This document shows, piece after piece, positions 23,380-34,741 of a stretch of 64,000 nucleotides of DNA (positions within the stretch are counted from its first letter, which is position 1; each line of letters starts with the position of its first letter). Origin of the DNA: Lucifuga dentata (taxonomy: Eukaryota > Chordata > Actinopteri > Ophidiiformes > Bythitidae); assembly GCA_014773175.1 (NCBI GenBank), contig VXCM01001425.1, forward strand, positions 41,001-105,000. The letters are read 5' to 3'. The notes below the pieces were generated by a model. The model had not been told where the DNA came from, ran no database searches, and was given only the letters and a program-made list of their open reading frames with translations. The translations under genes and the position numbers were made by a program.

Positions 23380-23531
23380 TGATATTTATTAATGTAGCCA
23401 AACAAAGCGGGCTTGGCTGATAGATATTTGGCTGCACATACAGCTGTGTTACAGCCACACTGCTGAATCAGACCAAAGAAGATACTCACTTTTACAAGTA
23501 AATATTCACACTCTGTCACCATGTCATGCGG
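23380..23531 (+). other. Candidate first exon with Kozak ATG and donor
   Basis: CACCATGTCATGCGG is followed immediately by GTAAGT at 23532-23537, a strong splice donor. CCAATCAG lies about 210 bp upstream, and ATATTTATTAATG about 140 bp upstream. A plausible acceptor (TTTCACTCCACAG, ending 24386) would continue the frame through about 60 codons of low-complexity, hydrophobic-rich sequence. That protein is unconvincing. A non-coding transcript or chance is as likely. Confidence 0.2.
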
Positions 23532-23537
23532 GTAAGT

Positions 23538-24621
23538 GAAAACACAGTCTATTTATTTTGTCTTACAAGCGCTTTTGTAAAATAACTACCTAAAAAAATA
23601 AGATTTATATACATCTATTCATTATTCACGGATCTATTCAAAAGTTTAAGCTAAAACTGCAATTTACTTCATACATTGATTTCCCATTATGTGTTTAAAA
23701 ATGGACAAACTCTAACATCAATAAAAAAAAAATTGCAGTTTCGATAACATGGAGGTTCAAAATTAACTGAACTAAAACCGAAGCCAACATTGCTTTTAAA
23801 CTTATTCATCATCACAGTGTTGAAGTGTCATTTTAATTTAATTTAATCATACTTAACAGGGAAGTCGCACAATAAATATAGGCTATCGGAGTTAGCAAAC
23901 TGCTAATTTTCATCTGTGGTCGCTAGGCGCAGGAAAGGATGAATCGTAATCATCCTTTGAATTACATTGATTTACACTGAATTACAATTCATCCTTTGTC
24001 CAATTTTTTGGACATTATATTTTTTTGCGTTTTAATTCTGCTAAAATAAATTCATTAATCATGCCAGAGCCCACAACATTTTATAATCAAATGTGCTTAC
24101 TGGGCTTTTGTCTGCTTAAACAAAATCTTGACCAAAATTAAATATCTACCCGCCAAAGTGAACACGTGAATATTGTAAAGCAATTTATTAAAAGTGAAAT
24201 GTTTTGGGTTTTTTTAAGTCATTTAAAACTGCACTTATGGGGCTTATATTTAATATGTTTTTATGGATAAAATAAAAAAAATTTAAACGTATATTAATAG
24301 GGAAAAAACACAACTTCACGCCAGTCATTGTTTATTAAAGTTCTTGTAACAATATTAAATGTTAAGTGGATAATTTCACTCCACAGCCACACACATCATA
24401 ACAGCCGCAGTGGGGGAAATTCTCTATGGTTTATTTATATTTACTGCGAAGTCAAAGCTTTTCTTACAGTTTACACCTGTGTCTGTTTATTTTGGCTGAC
24501 TTCTTGGTTAAAGTGCCTTTTTGTTACTATTATTTTATCATTACTATCTTATTATCATTATTATTATTAAATGTAGCCTATATGGATGTAATTGCTAATG
24601 CACTTGAGTTGCACAAAGTCG
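23538..24621. other. hoxa11-hoxa13 interval, distal part
   Basis: AT-rich non-coding sequence. Apart from the speculative acceptor near 24386, nothing recognisable. Confidence 0.45.
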
Positions 24622-24635
24622 TCACTAGATGGCGA
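24622..24635 (+). promoter_or_regulatory. CTCF-like motif (plus orientation), downstream of hoxa13
   Basis: TCACTAGATGGCGA matches the CACTAGATGGCG form of the CTCF consensus on the plus strand, opposite in orientation to the motifs at 11935 and 18583. It lies about 1.1 kb past the hoxa13 stop codon. Occupancy is inferred. Confidence 0.5.
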
Positions 24636-25603
24636 TATTAGCTTACGTTTCAGCAAAGTCTGTACAGAATTATTTCTTTTTGCCCAGAGCCAAACAGAGG
24701 CCCATTAAACATTTTTAAGCATTTAGTTGCCAAACATAATTGTGGTGCTCTATAAATATTTTCTATATAAAAGAAATTTTAAAAAATCCAGTATACGATG
24801 AGACACCATCACTATACTAAAACCTATATTGAAAATACTTCATGGTTGACCTCGTCCGTATTTTAAATTCTGACATAGAAACTACAAGATCACTTTCTGC
24901 AAAATTATGAAGTTGCTGAGACAAAAATAAAACTTGAGCTGTCTCTATTGTGCCTTTCGATGAAACAGGTCCAATTTCAACAACTCGTGATACATAAAAT
25001 TCAACCAAGTCCATATTTTATTGGGACGGACTTTAACACCAACATATTTGACGCACACATACAAATAACCTTTATCTCATGCCGGAATTTACTTTATGTA
25101 CAACCACATGAATACGCACACATTATAAAAGCTATGATTGATAAGAACACATATCCCGTACGATTATCGAAGCATTATAATAAGAATTGCACCATGGAAT
25201 TGGATATGAATGAGCACGGATTCATATAAGACTAAACTTCATACAAGTTAAGCATGTGAGTAGCTTTAAAAAGGAAGTGAGGACAGATTAATATTTAACA
25301 TTCCCAAAGTCCAAATCCATAATGCCGTCACTTCCTGTGAATCTCCACATTTAGCATTCCTCTAATCTTGCAGATAAATGGCGCACACCTTTCTGAGTCT
25401 GAGCATGCCAAAAAGTCACGCGTATTGAAATTATATATATTCTCCTTTTCCCACTTGACTCCTTAAACAATATTTAACAAGTGGGAGGAAATGGAGGGTC
25501 CAACACTCCTAGACCTTGTTCCAGAAGCTCCGGCAAATGTTTTGGCAGTACACATGAATCATGTTCAGTCAGGAAGAAGTTAGTTCAAATCCCTAAATCC
25601 AAA

Positions 25604-25611
25604 TGTGTGTG

Positions 25612-25646
<35 letters not shown>
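25604..25646. repeat. (GT)n microsatellite next to the hoxa13 stop codon
   Basis: About 20 GT units with one TT interruption, starting about 50 bp past the hoxa13 stop and therefore probably in its 3' UTR. Confidence 0.9.
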
Positions 25647-25697
25647 AAAATAGATCCAACAGATAAAGTCCGTTTAAAAAAAAAAAACAAAAAAAAA

Positions 25698-27191
25698 CTA
25701 GCTGATGGTTTTCAATTTGTTGACAATTTTCTTCTCCTTTACGCGTCTGTTTTGAAACCATATTGTGACCTGTCTCTCAGACAGGCTGGTCTGGGCTGAT
25801 ATCCTCCTCCGTTTGTCCTTCGTTATAAATTTATTGGCGGCATACTCGCGCTCGAGTTCCTTCAGTTGCACCTTGGTGTATGGTACGCGCTTCTTTCTTC
25901 CACGTCGATAAGAGCTGGAATCTCCTCCGGTGTGGGACACTGCGTCTGACAAAAGAGACAAAAGGATTGGTCATAATCCGCATCTCAACAAGTGGCTGAG
26001 TCTCATACTCACTCTAAAATTGTATTTTTCTCTCAAATAATGGAATTATTTTCTCAAATCAACGACAAAGTTTCACTTTCTTTCATCTGACATAAAATGT
26101 TTCAAGATTTGTTAACTGTGATATATAAAAGAAGTCAAAGCAGGCTGCTGATCAATCTGTAATAACGACACCTCATTTATGTAAAATTACTGTACAACTG
26201 ATTTTGAATAAAACCAATGAACTTAACTCTGCGCAGTGTAAATTTCCCACTTGTTTTAAATAAACTATAGATTTTAAGGAATAAATTCTAGATTGTTTCA
26301 TTGTTGCTCTAACACATATATGTGCTGTGTAATCTGAAGAATTACAGAATAATTTCATATATTCCATTCTGTGCAATATATCATATTTGCTTATATGATT
26401 GCAGCAAGCTAGCATGTTGGAAAAAGTTACATTCTGTAGGACTGGACTCTGAAGATGTTGCCTACCTGGTATGGAAGGCTTCCACATGTGTCCAGGCTGA
26501 GGCTGCTCCTTGGCGCAGTAAACCTGGCCGTTCCAGCCATTCGTGGTGAGAGTCCATGGCTGGTAGCTCTCCATGGGCAGTAGTGGCTCATGTCTGGCCT
26601 CCGACGGCGCACTGATAGTTGGTACCACGGGTACGTCCAGGTAGCTGGGGACAGGTTGATATGGGCCTGAAGGGTAAGTCGGATAGAAAGCGAATTCCTT
26701 GGCCCGAGAAGTGAAGTCGTCACCCGAGGCGGACGTGTCCATGTATTTATCTCCGTACGCGGAGGGGGGCTGCGCTCCGCAAGACTTTATGCTGCTGTGA
26801 TGCGACATTCTGCACGGGTAATACCCGCTACCGAAGTACCCATATGGCAGAGACGCGCTGGAGGAGTTCTGAGCCGCAGAGCACGGGCTGCACTGTTTCA
26901 CTGGTTCACCCATACCGGAGGTGGGCACGTCGCTAGATGAGTAAGCCGTACTGGGTGCCAGGGACGCGGGGTGCGCCATCAGATTCCTGCACTGATTTGC
27001 AGCAAAGTTGCCACCAGCAAAACCCTCCATGTTCTTGCTCACTTCATCGGAACCGCCGCCGTTGTCGTAGAGGAACATCACCGACGGGTCGACCCAACGA
27101 GGACGGAGGAGCAGTGNCCGCCGCCGTTGTCGTAGAGGAACATCACCGACGGGTCGACCCAACGAGGACGGAGGAGCAGTGACGTTGTCAT
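25698..27191 (-). CDS. hoxa13: Homeobox protein Hox-A13, two exons; exon 1 broken by assembly duplication
   Basis: Most posterior HoxA transcription factor (distal limb/fin, hindgut, urogenital). Exon 2 is 25945-25698 (acceptor TTTTGTCAG, stop TAG); exon 1 is 27191-26466 (donor GTAGGC). As assembled, exon 1 contains a 64-bp duplication plus N (65 bp) that shifts frame. Counting one copy, exon 1 is 220 codons plus 1 nt and the protein is 302 aa, starting [20 protein letters not shown]. The ATG at 27191 is therefore preferred to the one at 27201 in another frame. [46 protein letters not shown] and NGWNGQVYC are Hox-A13 signatures. The homeodomain (about 236-295) contains [40 protein letters not shown] and [11 protein letters not shown]. 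It lacks the long poly-Ala tracts of mammalian HOXA13. TTTATT at 25017-25022 could be the polyadenylation signal. Confidence 0.96.
27053..27181. repeat. 64-bp direct duplication flanking an N inside hoxa13 exon 1
   Basis: Bases 27053-27116 are repeated exactly at 27118-27181 around an N at 27117. The repeat is coding sequence for the conserved Hox13 N-terminus, and removing one copy restores the frame. It is almost certainly an assembly artefact. Confidence 0.92.
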
Positions 27192-27334
27192 AGCACGGCA
27201 TCCAACATTGAAGCTTCTGGCTCTTTTTTAAAAAGCCCAGAGACTGAAAAAAGGAGATACTGGTTCCCGGAGAGTAAAATCACTCTGACGCGCACAAGAG
27301 CGCTGAGGCTGCGCCGTCATTGGCTCGCATGTCA

Positions 27335-27342
27335 TCACGTGA
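27335..27342. promoter_or_regulatory. TCACGTGA E-box in hoxa13 promoter
   Basis: An 8-bp palindrome about 145 bp upstream of the hoxa13 start, extended to TCACGTGACC. An inverted CCAAT (CATTGG, near 27318) lies between it and the gene. It is the same core as in the hoxa11 promoter. Confidence 0.4.
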
Positions 27343-30300
27343 CCAGACTATGCAAAGAGGACTGTAAACATCCCCCTGTACAGATAATTAAATGGAGAAA
27401 ACTGCGGCGTAGTAAGGTGACCGTATCAGGGAATTTAGCCTGTCTAGTGTCTACCTAAAGGGGATGAACTATGCCTAAATTTCATCAAGACTCTTACAGA
27501 TTATTCTGAGTTGTTAAGAATAAAATTCGTAACTCCACATGACTGAATTTGATAATATTGTTTTAGGTTGCTGCATTTCAGCCTTTAAATTAAGAGAATA
27601 TATTATTAAAAACTACTCGACTCTTTCAAAAGTCAGATGTGAATATTCCAGTAATATAGAAAAATCAGGCCTTTGCTGTTTATGCACGCACACTTGCCAG
27701 TCATCCCCCGTCTGTGTCGCAATAGCAGTATATTCCACAACTAACAATATTGTTAACATCTTCACAAAGGTATCCCCGTTTATTTTAAAAAATGTTAGAG
27801 TACACAAATGATCTACAAAGAACAAACGTTGCTTATTTCTGTCATTTGCTGCTGCACAGATAGACTGTGTAATGTCTGACACTTGATCGTGCTCTGTACA
27901 AACGACACATTCAATTTACAATTGTAGTCCTGCTATAGAACGCATGAAAGTGACATTTCATTTAGTTCCATTTATGCTAGTAAATACGAATTGAATATGA
28001 CCAATAAAGAGCCCTCATCTGAGATTTCCATTAGGCATTTCAAGTAAAATAATAATAATAATAATAATGAAAATAAAAAATAAGGGAACTCCTGCTGGTT
28101 TAAGTGAATATGCCAGACAATGAGCTTCCGACATGTCAACAACATACAACGACAGAAAATAGCTCTTGACTTGTGGTATATGCGTGGTTTTAAAGTTGGA
28201 GGTCGACACGGCTGGAGGCCAAGGTCAAGTTGAAAGTTGCTGTCTAGCCGTCCAGCTTGTCGGGCTATTCAGGCTTTGAAGGGACCGTCTGAAAAGAGCC
28301 GAAGAGGGGTGAGAATTCCTGTCCCAATGAAAGCTTTTGGAGGACATTAACTTTTACTATCATTTTGTTTTCTCCACTGTTTTATTCTCACCAACAACTC
28401 CACTCGCTTTACTTAGGTGGTTTGTACTTTGGTGCTTTGGAAGTTTCAGGTCTTTTGGAAGAGGTTGTTTTTGTTTTTTGTTTTTTTTTTTTTAATATAC
28501 GCTTGAAAATGATGTGATCTCTGAAAGTGAATAGGATAGACGTGTCGTCGTGTGTGTGTCTGGTCTGCATGTTCATGTTTATGACTAGCTCTCCGTCTAT
28601 TCTGTGTTGGAGGAAGTGAACCTGGTGGAGCTCTCACTGGATGTTACCAGAGTCTGGCCTAGGTCTGGCCTAATAGGTCTGGCCTATTTGGAGCCAGTAA
28701 AGCTTGTGATTCTGTGGTGTTTTCCTTTTTTCAGTTGATGACTTGAAATGCTGGCTACCAACGAGAAGCTGCTACTTTAGTGCGCAAAACACTGAGGCAG
28801 ACTTTTAGTTTTTCAGGCTAAAACAGACCTATAAATGTTTAATGTTTATTAAATCATAAAATCAAATTTTGCTTCATCTTTTTCTTTCAAGCTAAGATTC
28901 AGCAAAACAAACATCAAGGTGAAAGAAGATAAAAAACACGAATGCCGTGAGATTTTCAATAGACATCCACATTCAATTAATTTGAATTTTAGGCAACACA
29001 AATGCAACTCAATACCACTATCTGTATAGATGGACATACTCACTGTTTTGTGTATGGATATTTAATATAATTTTCGCTTTGGAATTCAAAACAATGGCTA
29101 ATACAATGTAGGAAGTTACACAAAGAGAGCATATGAAAATGTAGACCGAGCAGTGAAGACTCCAGCATGTCAACAGACCCTAAGACAAAGCTGTTGTATT
29201 CTACGTATTGACTATAAAAAGATCTTTAACTTTTTTTAAAAATTAAATGGAGTTGATTTGAACCTTTCATTCAAAACTAAATAAATAACAAATTGCGGAA
29301 ATTAATGTAAAATGGCCCATCAAAAACACCTCATGGTGACTGATCAATAAAATAATTTAAAAAAGACGCAGGTCTGATCCCACTTAATATGGATACTTGA
29401 TATTTTACCATGCGAAAATGCAACTTTGAAAAACAAAATAGCCCCTTCATGCTTTTTCACTACAACCGTTGTGCTTGTTCAAAAAGTTGTTTTTCTTTAT
29501 ATGTTATTTAAGAAACATCATTTAGTTTTTTTCTTTGCTTTTTATTAGGCAGAATTTATTTTTTACACATTGCTTCCACTCTTTCTTTTGGAGAAATCGC
29601 AGTTAATAAGGCTACCGTGCATGGCTACATTCAAACTACCATCACAGTAGCCTGGATGAGTCTTGACATAATCTAAGAGAAGTAATGATGTGATCCAAAC
29701 ATGCAGCAACTATGAGTCATGCACAAACACAACAAGGCCTAGACTGTTATCTATAGCCCTTCGGCGTTTTCCTCAGTGAAAATCAGGCCCCAAATTTAGA
29801 TCTAGGTTAATCGTTTAACTTACTGTTTTTGAAATAATCGGTGCCACCACTACATTTTACATCTTATGTTTGGTCATATTTACTTCCTGTCCATTACATC
29901 GGATCTTACTCTTTGCTGTAACGATAAACCAGAATCATTTAGTTTAATCCAATCCAATCAAATCAAAGTTCTAATTATAATTTTAATTATTCTGGGTATA
30001 AGACCTGCTGTCATAACAGCCCTGCTTCTCGTCAATGTGGCTACCGACGCGCACATGTGGTCAGTCCAGATGTGAGATATGCCACACAGAGAGCGCACAA
30101 TAGAACGGGAGTTTACGCGCCATGGCCAAATAGACGCACATCCAACCAAAGACTGTTAAAACTTTATCCTATGGGCCCATATGTTGATTTATACTTCTTA
30201 ATTGCAATCACTTTCTGCACACCACAGACAGCAGTTAGTCTGAAGTATTATTAAAACTGTAATATTTATGATAAGTTCAAGAAGTGTAACTAAATACTAG

Positions 30301-31222
30301 CGACATTAAACTATTCCACATTTTTGGGGGGGACTCAAAGAACCTCGCACAGAGACTCCTGAAGGTCTTCAAGACCCACTTTGTAAATCACTGGTGGACA
30401 GAACAGCCTGGAAGGATTTCTCTGAGGTCATTATCAAGGTTCAACCCCTTTTTTGTACTGGCATCTCAATGACGCGCAGGGGGAGCGAGAACGCATAATT
30501 CCACTCAAAAACACGAAGTTTGTGTAATGCCGCTGGGATGGGTCTATACATGTTTAACTACAAACTTCGCCTTAATAGCATATATTCGGACATAAATTGG
30601 GTACTTATCAGTCTTGTAATGACATGCGGTTAAAGTAAAATCATAAGAGGTTACAACATAAGAGGCAATGCTTTTGTGGTCAAAGTCAATCACAGGGCGG
30701 TCAGACACTTGACTTTTCCATATTTCTGGACCAAAGCCTGTGCGATTATGAAGGACAGCAAAGCTGCATGAGCAGCTAACTAACTCACTTCATTTTCGGA
30801 CACGCGCTGCAAACCACCAGAGGTCCACGGTTAACTGGAAAATTTCAGTCACAAGGTGTTCGTGATGTGGGTTTTTAAATGAATGACACGTTCACTGTAC
30901 ATTTTGGTCTGTTTCACTTTCTGAAGCAGAACTCTTAAATGTTGCGTTAACTGCCTGCTAAAGCTGTAGCCTACATAAAGCTGCATGTGAAATCATTTTT
31001 ACAGGCATACAGGAGTCTAAGGCTACCACTTATTTCAATGAAATTTCATCTCCATATTTGATGCAGTCAGATGTATTAGACAGACACTGAAAATATCACT
31101 TTTTTACGCTACATTCTGGCTGTGGATTGAATGCATCCTCTATATGAAAGCTAAAACACAGTGTAGGTCGTTATGGTCTGTAAGCCAGTTTTTTTAAGCA
31201 TACACGCCCCGCATTGATTTAA

Positions 31223-31276
<54 letters not shown>

Positions 31277-31292
31277 CGTCATAAGGACATGN

Positions 31293-31344
<52 letters not shown>

Positions 31345-32399
31345 CGTCATAAGGACATGGTTTAAAGAATCTGCTCTTGGTTATTTGCTGTCATTCATCG
31401 TGCTGCAAAAGTGTAAAGATACAAGTGTAGGTGGTCCGAGGCCCAAGAACAGTGTCGGCAGCTATAAGGATCCATTCACCTTCCAACACAGTAGCTGCAG
31501 CTAAGCTGAGGTGAGAAACACTTTATGCGCGCAGTGGCAATGCTAAATTTGCACAATTATTAAATTTCAGGAGATCTGGTGTTGTTTTATTGAAGGACAA
31601 TGATAATTACATAGAATGAACTCGTTGGCTAGTAATATGTAAATAGTAATATGTGAACCAATATTGTTTTAATTTAACTCTTCAATCGTTAAAACAAAAT
31701 AAAACACTCGCAAAAATCAACTGCATTTGTATTTACTTTGTAAATGGCTGTCAAAGATTTGAGAGAAAAAAAATCACTGCATGTGATGTTTTTTTTTTTT
31801 TNTTTTTTTTTTTTGTTTTTTTTTTGTGATTGTTTGATTGGGAAAAAAAGCAACCGGTTTTTATTCATGTAAATGCAGCCGAAAGTTTTCTAAATAAAAA
31901 GGTAATTTGCAGTCATTTATTAAGATAAGGAAATTTCTTAGGGCTGTACTCTGATCTCACTGCAAGCCAAAAGCACAAAACAATGGGGCGTAAAAAGAAA
32001 AAGAAAAAAAAAAAAAAATCNAAAAAAAAAAAAAAAATCTGCAATGCGTACCGACAACCCTTGAAGACCTTTCATATAATAAATAATGTAAATTAAGGCG
32101 GCCTTATTCTAAGCAACCAAATTAGCACACACAACAATAGTTACAACGTTCGTGGAAAGAAAAGAAACGCAAAAATAACGCAATTTCCTTGAAATCTATA
32201 GAGCTGTGGCAGTTACGCTGACTATTACAGACAGAGAGGCTTTGAGTCAAAAAACATTGAACTAAACTCTAATCGGGAAAATAACATGCTTTCAAATAAG
32301 ATGGATGTCAGTCATCTTTGTTCCATTACAACCTCACAACATTACGAGCTGGACTTATGTAAGCCCTACAATTAAACACTAGTCACAGAATAAAAAAAT
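27343..32399. other. hoxa13-evx1 interval, hoxa13 side
   Basis: Mostly AT-rich non-coding sequence with AAT (28049-28067) and TTA repeats and poly-T/poly-A tracts with N (31789-31825, 31999-32038). More complex segments at 28200-28340 and 30330-30520 may be regulatory. AAGCTGAG followed by GTGAGA at 31511 is a splice-donor-like site on the plus strand. No protein-coding exon recognised. Confidence 0.45.
31225..31359. repeat. Duplicated (TTA)n plus flank around N
   Basis: A 67-bp unit of TTA repeat ending CGTCATAAGGACATG occurs at 31225-31291 and again at 31293-31359 with an N at 31292. Contig-end duplication as at 8639 and 27053. Confidence 0.85.
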
Positions 32400-33480
32400 G
32401 TCAGTATCCGTCTCCGAACGGCTGGCTGAAATACTGATGTGGTGCAGCAAGAAAAGACGCAAAGAAAACAGCAGCAGTAGATCTCGAAGACAGCAACTCA
32501 GCGACCCTCTCTAAAAATATAAAACCATTTGAAACCACGAACTTGTAAATATCACCTTTCCCAAAAGATGCCAGGGAGGCAAAGCCAATGAGAAGAGTTA
32601 GATTCATGCACTCTTGTGAAACGTCAGAGCTTTGCACCTGGTGTGTAAACTTGCTACTGCTGAATTGGTGGTAAGCCATCCCCCCATGATGTTTCCCTCT
32701 TAACAGGGTAATACAGGCCTGATCTCAGTGATCGCTAAGCCTTTAGAGTTATAATGCAGGGGCTGCAGGATGGAGCAGGGAAGAGCGATAAAAACGGGTC
32801 TTACAGCGCACAGATTTCCATCTGTATAGTCATCAGGACATGTTGCGCTCCAAGGTCAGCAAGTTAACTCTGGTAGCTGAATCATCCAGTTTCAAGGCCA
32901 AGTTGAAGCAACGGAGGCGGGAGGGGCCACGATAATGAAGGGTTGACTACATTTTATCTTCCACCTTCAATCTCCTTGTGAAAAACGGCCGCAGCTCCTT
33001 CAGCGGCAGAATGACGACGCACCAAATTCATTCACACACAAGCTTCCATCAAACAGTGATGTTGTTTTTTGCAGGAAAAAGCAAATATTCTGGTTGGGCT
33101 GCACTGCCAGGAGCACGGATTGGATTACATGCATACTGCGCAGACTCCATGGTCAAGTTCAAGTTGGGCTGGCTAGTAAAACTGAGGGGCGCATTCTGCA
33201 ATGTCTGCAGTCCCCCCCCCCGTCTTTGATCTCCCTGGGCAAAACCAGTCTGAGGCAAAGGCACAACACACACACTGCAGTTTTCTGTATTTCTTGCCCC
33301 AAAATGTACAAGCTTTTGCACCACGCAAACCTGATGTAAGCGACACACTTAAAAAACTGTCAATATTGATACACATCAGTCCCTAAATAAAGAGAAATGT
33401 TCCTTAGCAAGCTCTCCCAAGCCCATCCGCTGTCCTTCGCTATCTAAAACACACACAATATAAGTGGCACTACTGTAAAC
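32400..33480. promoter_or_regulatory. Candidate conserved block upstream of evx1/hoxa13
   Basis: About 1 kb of complex, balanced-composition sequence in AT-rich surroundings, with open frames of 80-99 codons on both strands that show no family signature. It includes a plus-strand acceptor-like TTGTTTTTTGCAG ending at 33074. It could be enhancer sequence or exons of a lncRNA. Conservation was not tested. Confidence 0.3.
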
Positions 33481-34123
33481 CAGCAAGGTCACTTGTTGAT
33501 TGCGCAAAACCCTTTCGGAGTGTTATCTCCAGATAGATCACAAGATCTCATCTGCCCTGGCCACGACCGATTGCGTAACTCCTGGTTAAGTAGGAAAATA
33601 CTGAAATCCACGCAGTCTTTCAGTGCAGTTACTCTGAGTGCACAGTAACCGTCGCCAGACCAAAATGGATAAAACAATAAGGGAAAAACAAAAGCAAATG
33701 TTCATCCCAGCACAAAGAATAAACTAAGCTCTGGAAATGATCTGACTAGGCTATTGGAGATAAAGAAAACATTAATATTTCAAAAGTTCAATATTTAGCA
33801 TAATTTACAGATTATGTATGTCTCGCTAAAAATAATCAGAGTCAGCAGAACCCTCCGGTGGTACAAGTAAATGATTTTAACATTTCCCTCTGACATCCTG
33901 ACTCAAGACATTATTTATGGCTCAACTGAGAGAAGTCACTTCAGCCTCAGGTATGTTTCCATTAGTTTGTAGCCCTCCGTTAACAATCCACATCTGATCT
34001 TTAACTCTGATCCGCTGTGTCATGATACTCTGGATTATGTCTGTAAACTTCATATACAATTTAAATTATCTGAAAAAATATTTTAAAGCTGATAAAGACA
34101 CAGGTAACACACTGAATAAAAAG

Positions 34124-34160
34124 ATGACAGACAGACAGACAGACAGACAGACAGATAGAC

Positions 34161-34210
<50 letters not shown>
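34124..34210. repeat. (GACA)n(GATA)n microsatellite
   Basis: GACA tetranucleotides followed by GATA tetranucleotides, about 21 units in all. Confidence 0.95.
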
Positions 34211-34211
<1 letters not shown>

Positions 34212-34276
34212 GAAAGCGACAGACAGAGAGATGCACAAAGACAGAGAGAGACTTCTTCTTTCTTTTTTTTGTGCAG

Positions 34277-34574
34277 GCCAGATGAAAGAGTGGAAGAAAA
34301 AAAGCATAGGAATTTCCCTCACTCCAGAGTTGCCTACTGGGGGAGGGGACAGGCTTCACTTGGGCCTTTTCCTACTTTTGGACAGGCGAGGGCGCACAAG
34401 GACAGCGGAGGCTGCTGGAGCGCCACAGTCCGCAGTCTGCGTCCCTCTCCTGTCTGTCAGAACATGTGGCTCCACCCATCATCGCCATGCAAATACACGA
34501 GAATGCCCTGCTGCTGCACTAACCGATCAAATCAAAAACTCCAGCCTATTACCAGAGGTGTCAGATACGCTCAG
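34277..34574 (+). ncRNA. Candidate plus-strand exon (HOTTIP-position transcript)
   Basis: The segment is bounded by a strong acceptor (TTTCTTTTTTTTGTGCAG ending 34276) and a good donor (CTCAG, then GTAATG at 34575), giving a 298-nt internal exon. It is GC-rich against AT-rich flanks. Two frames are open across it (about 100 codons each), but neither shows a recognised family signature. Mammals have the lncRNA HOTTIP between HOXA13 and EVX1, transcribed away from HOXA13, which matches this strand. Sequence homology to HOTTIP is not claimed. GACAGGCGAGGGCGC inside it is a weak CTCF-like match. Confidence 0.35.
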
Positions 34575-34704
34575 GTAATGATATCATCAGTAAACTGCTA
34601 CCCTGCTTTGATAAAAGGAAAGTAGCAGTAATCCGCAGTGGTATTAGTTCCTTCTGTGTGAAAAAATATTAGTGGCTGCGCTACAAATATTTACAATTTA
34701 AATG

Positions 34705-34741
<37 letters not shown>

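Noticed and set aside
27173..27201. Alternative hoxa13 start at the ATG at 27201
   Set aside because: Its frame reads into the first copy of the artefactual duplication and does not encode the Hox13 N-terminus. The ATG at 27191 does once the duplication is removed.
30330..30520. AGGGGGAGCG as a further CTCF site
   Set aside because: Only a partial half-match to the consensus.
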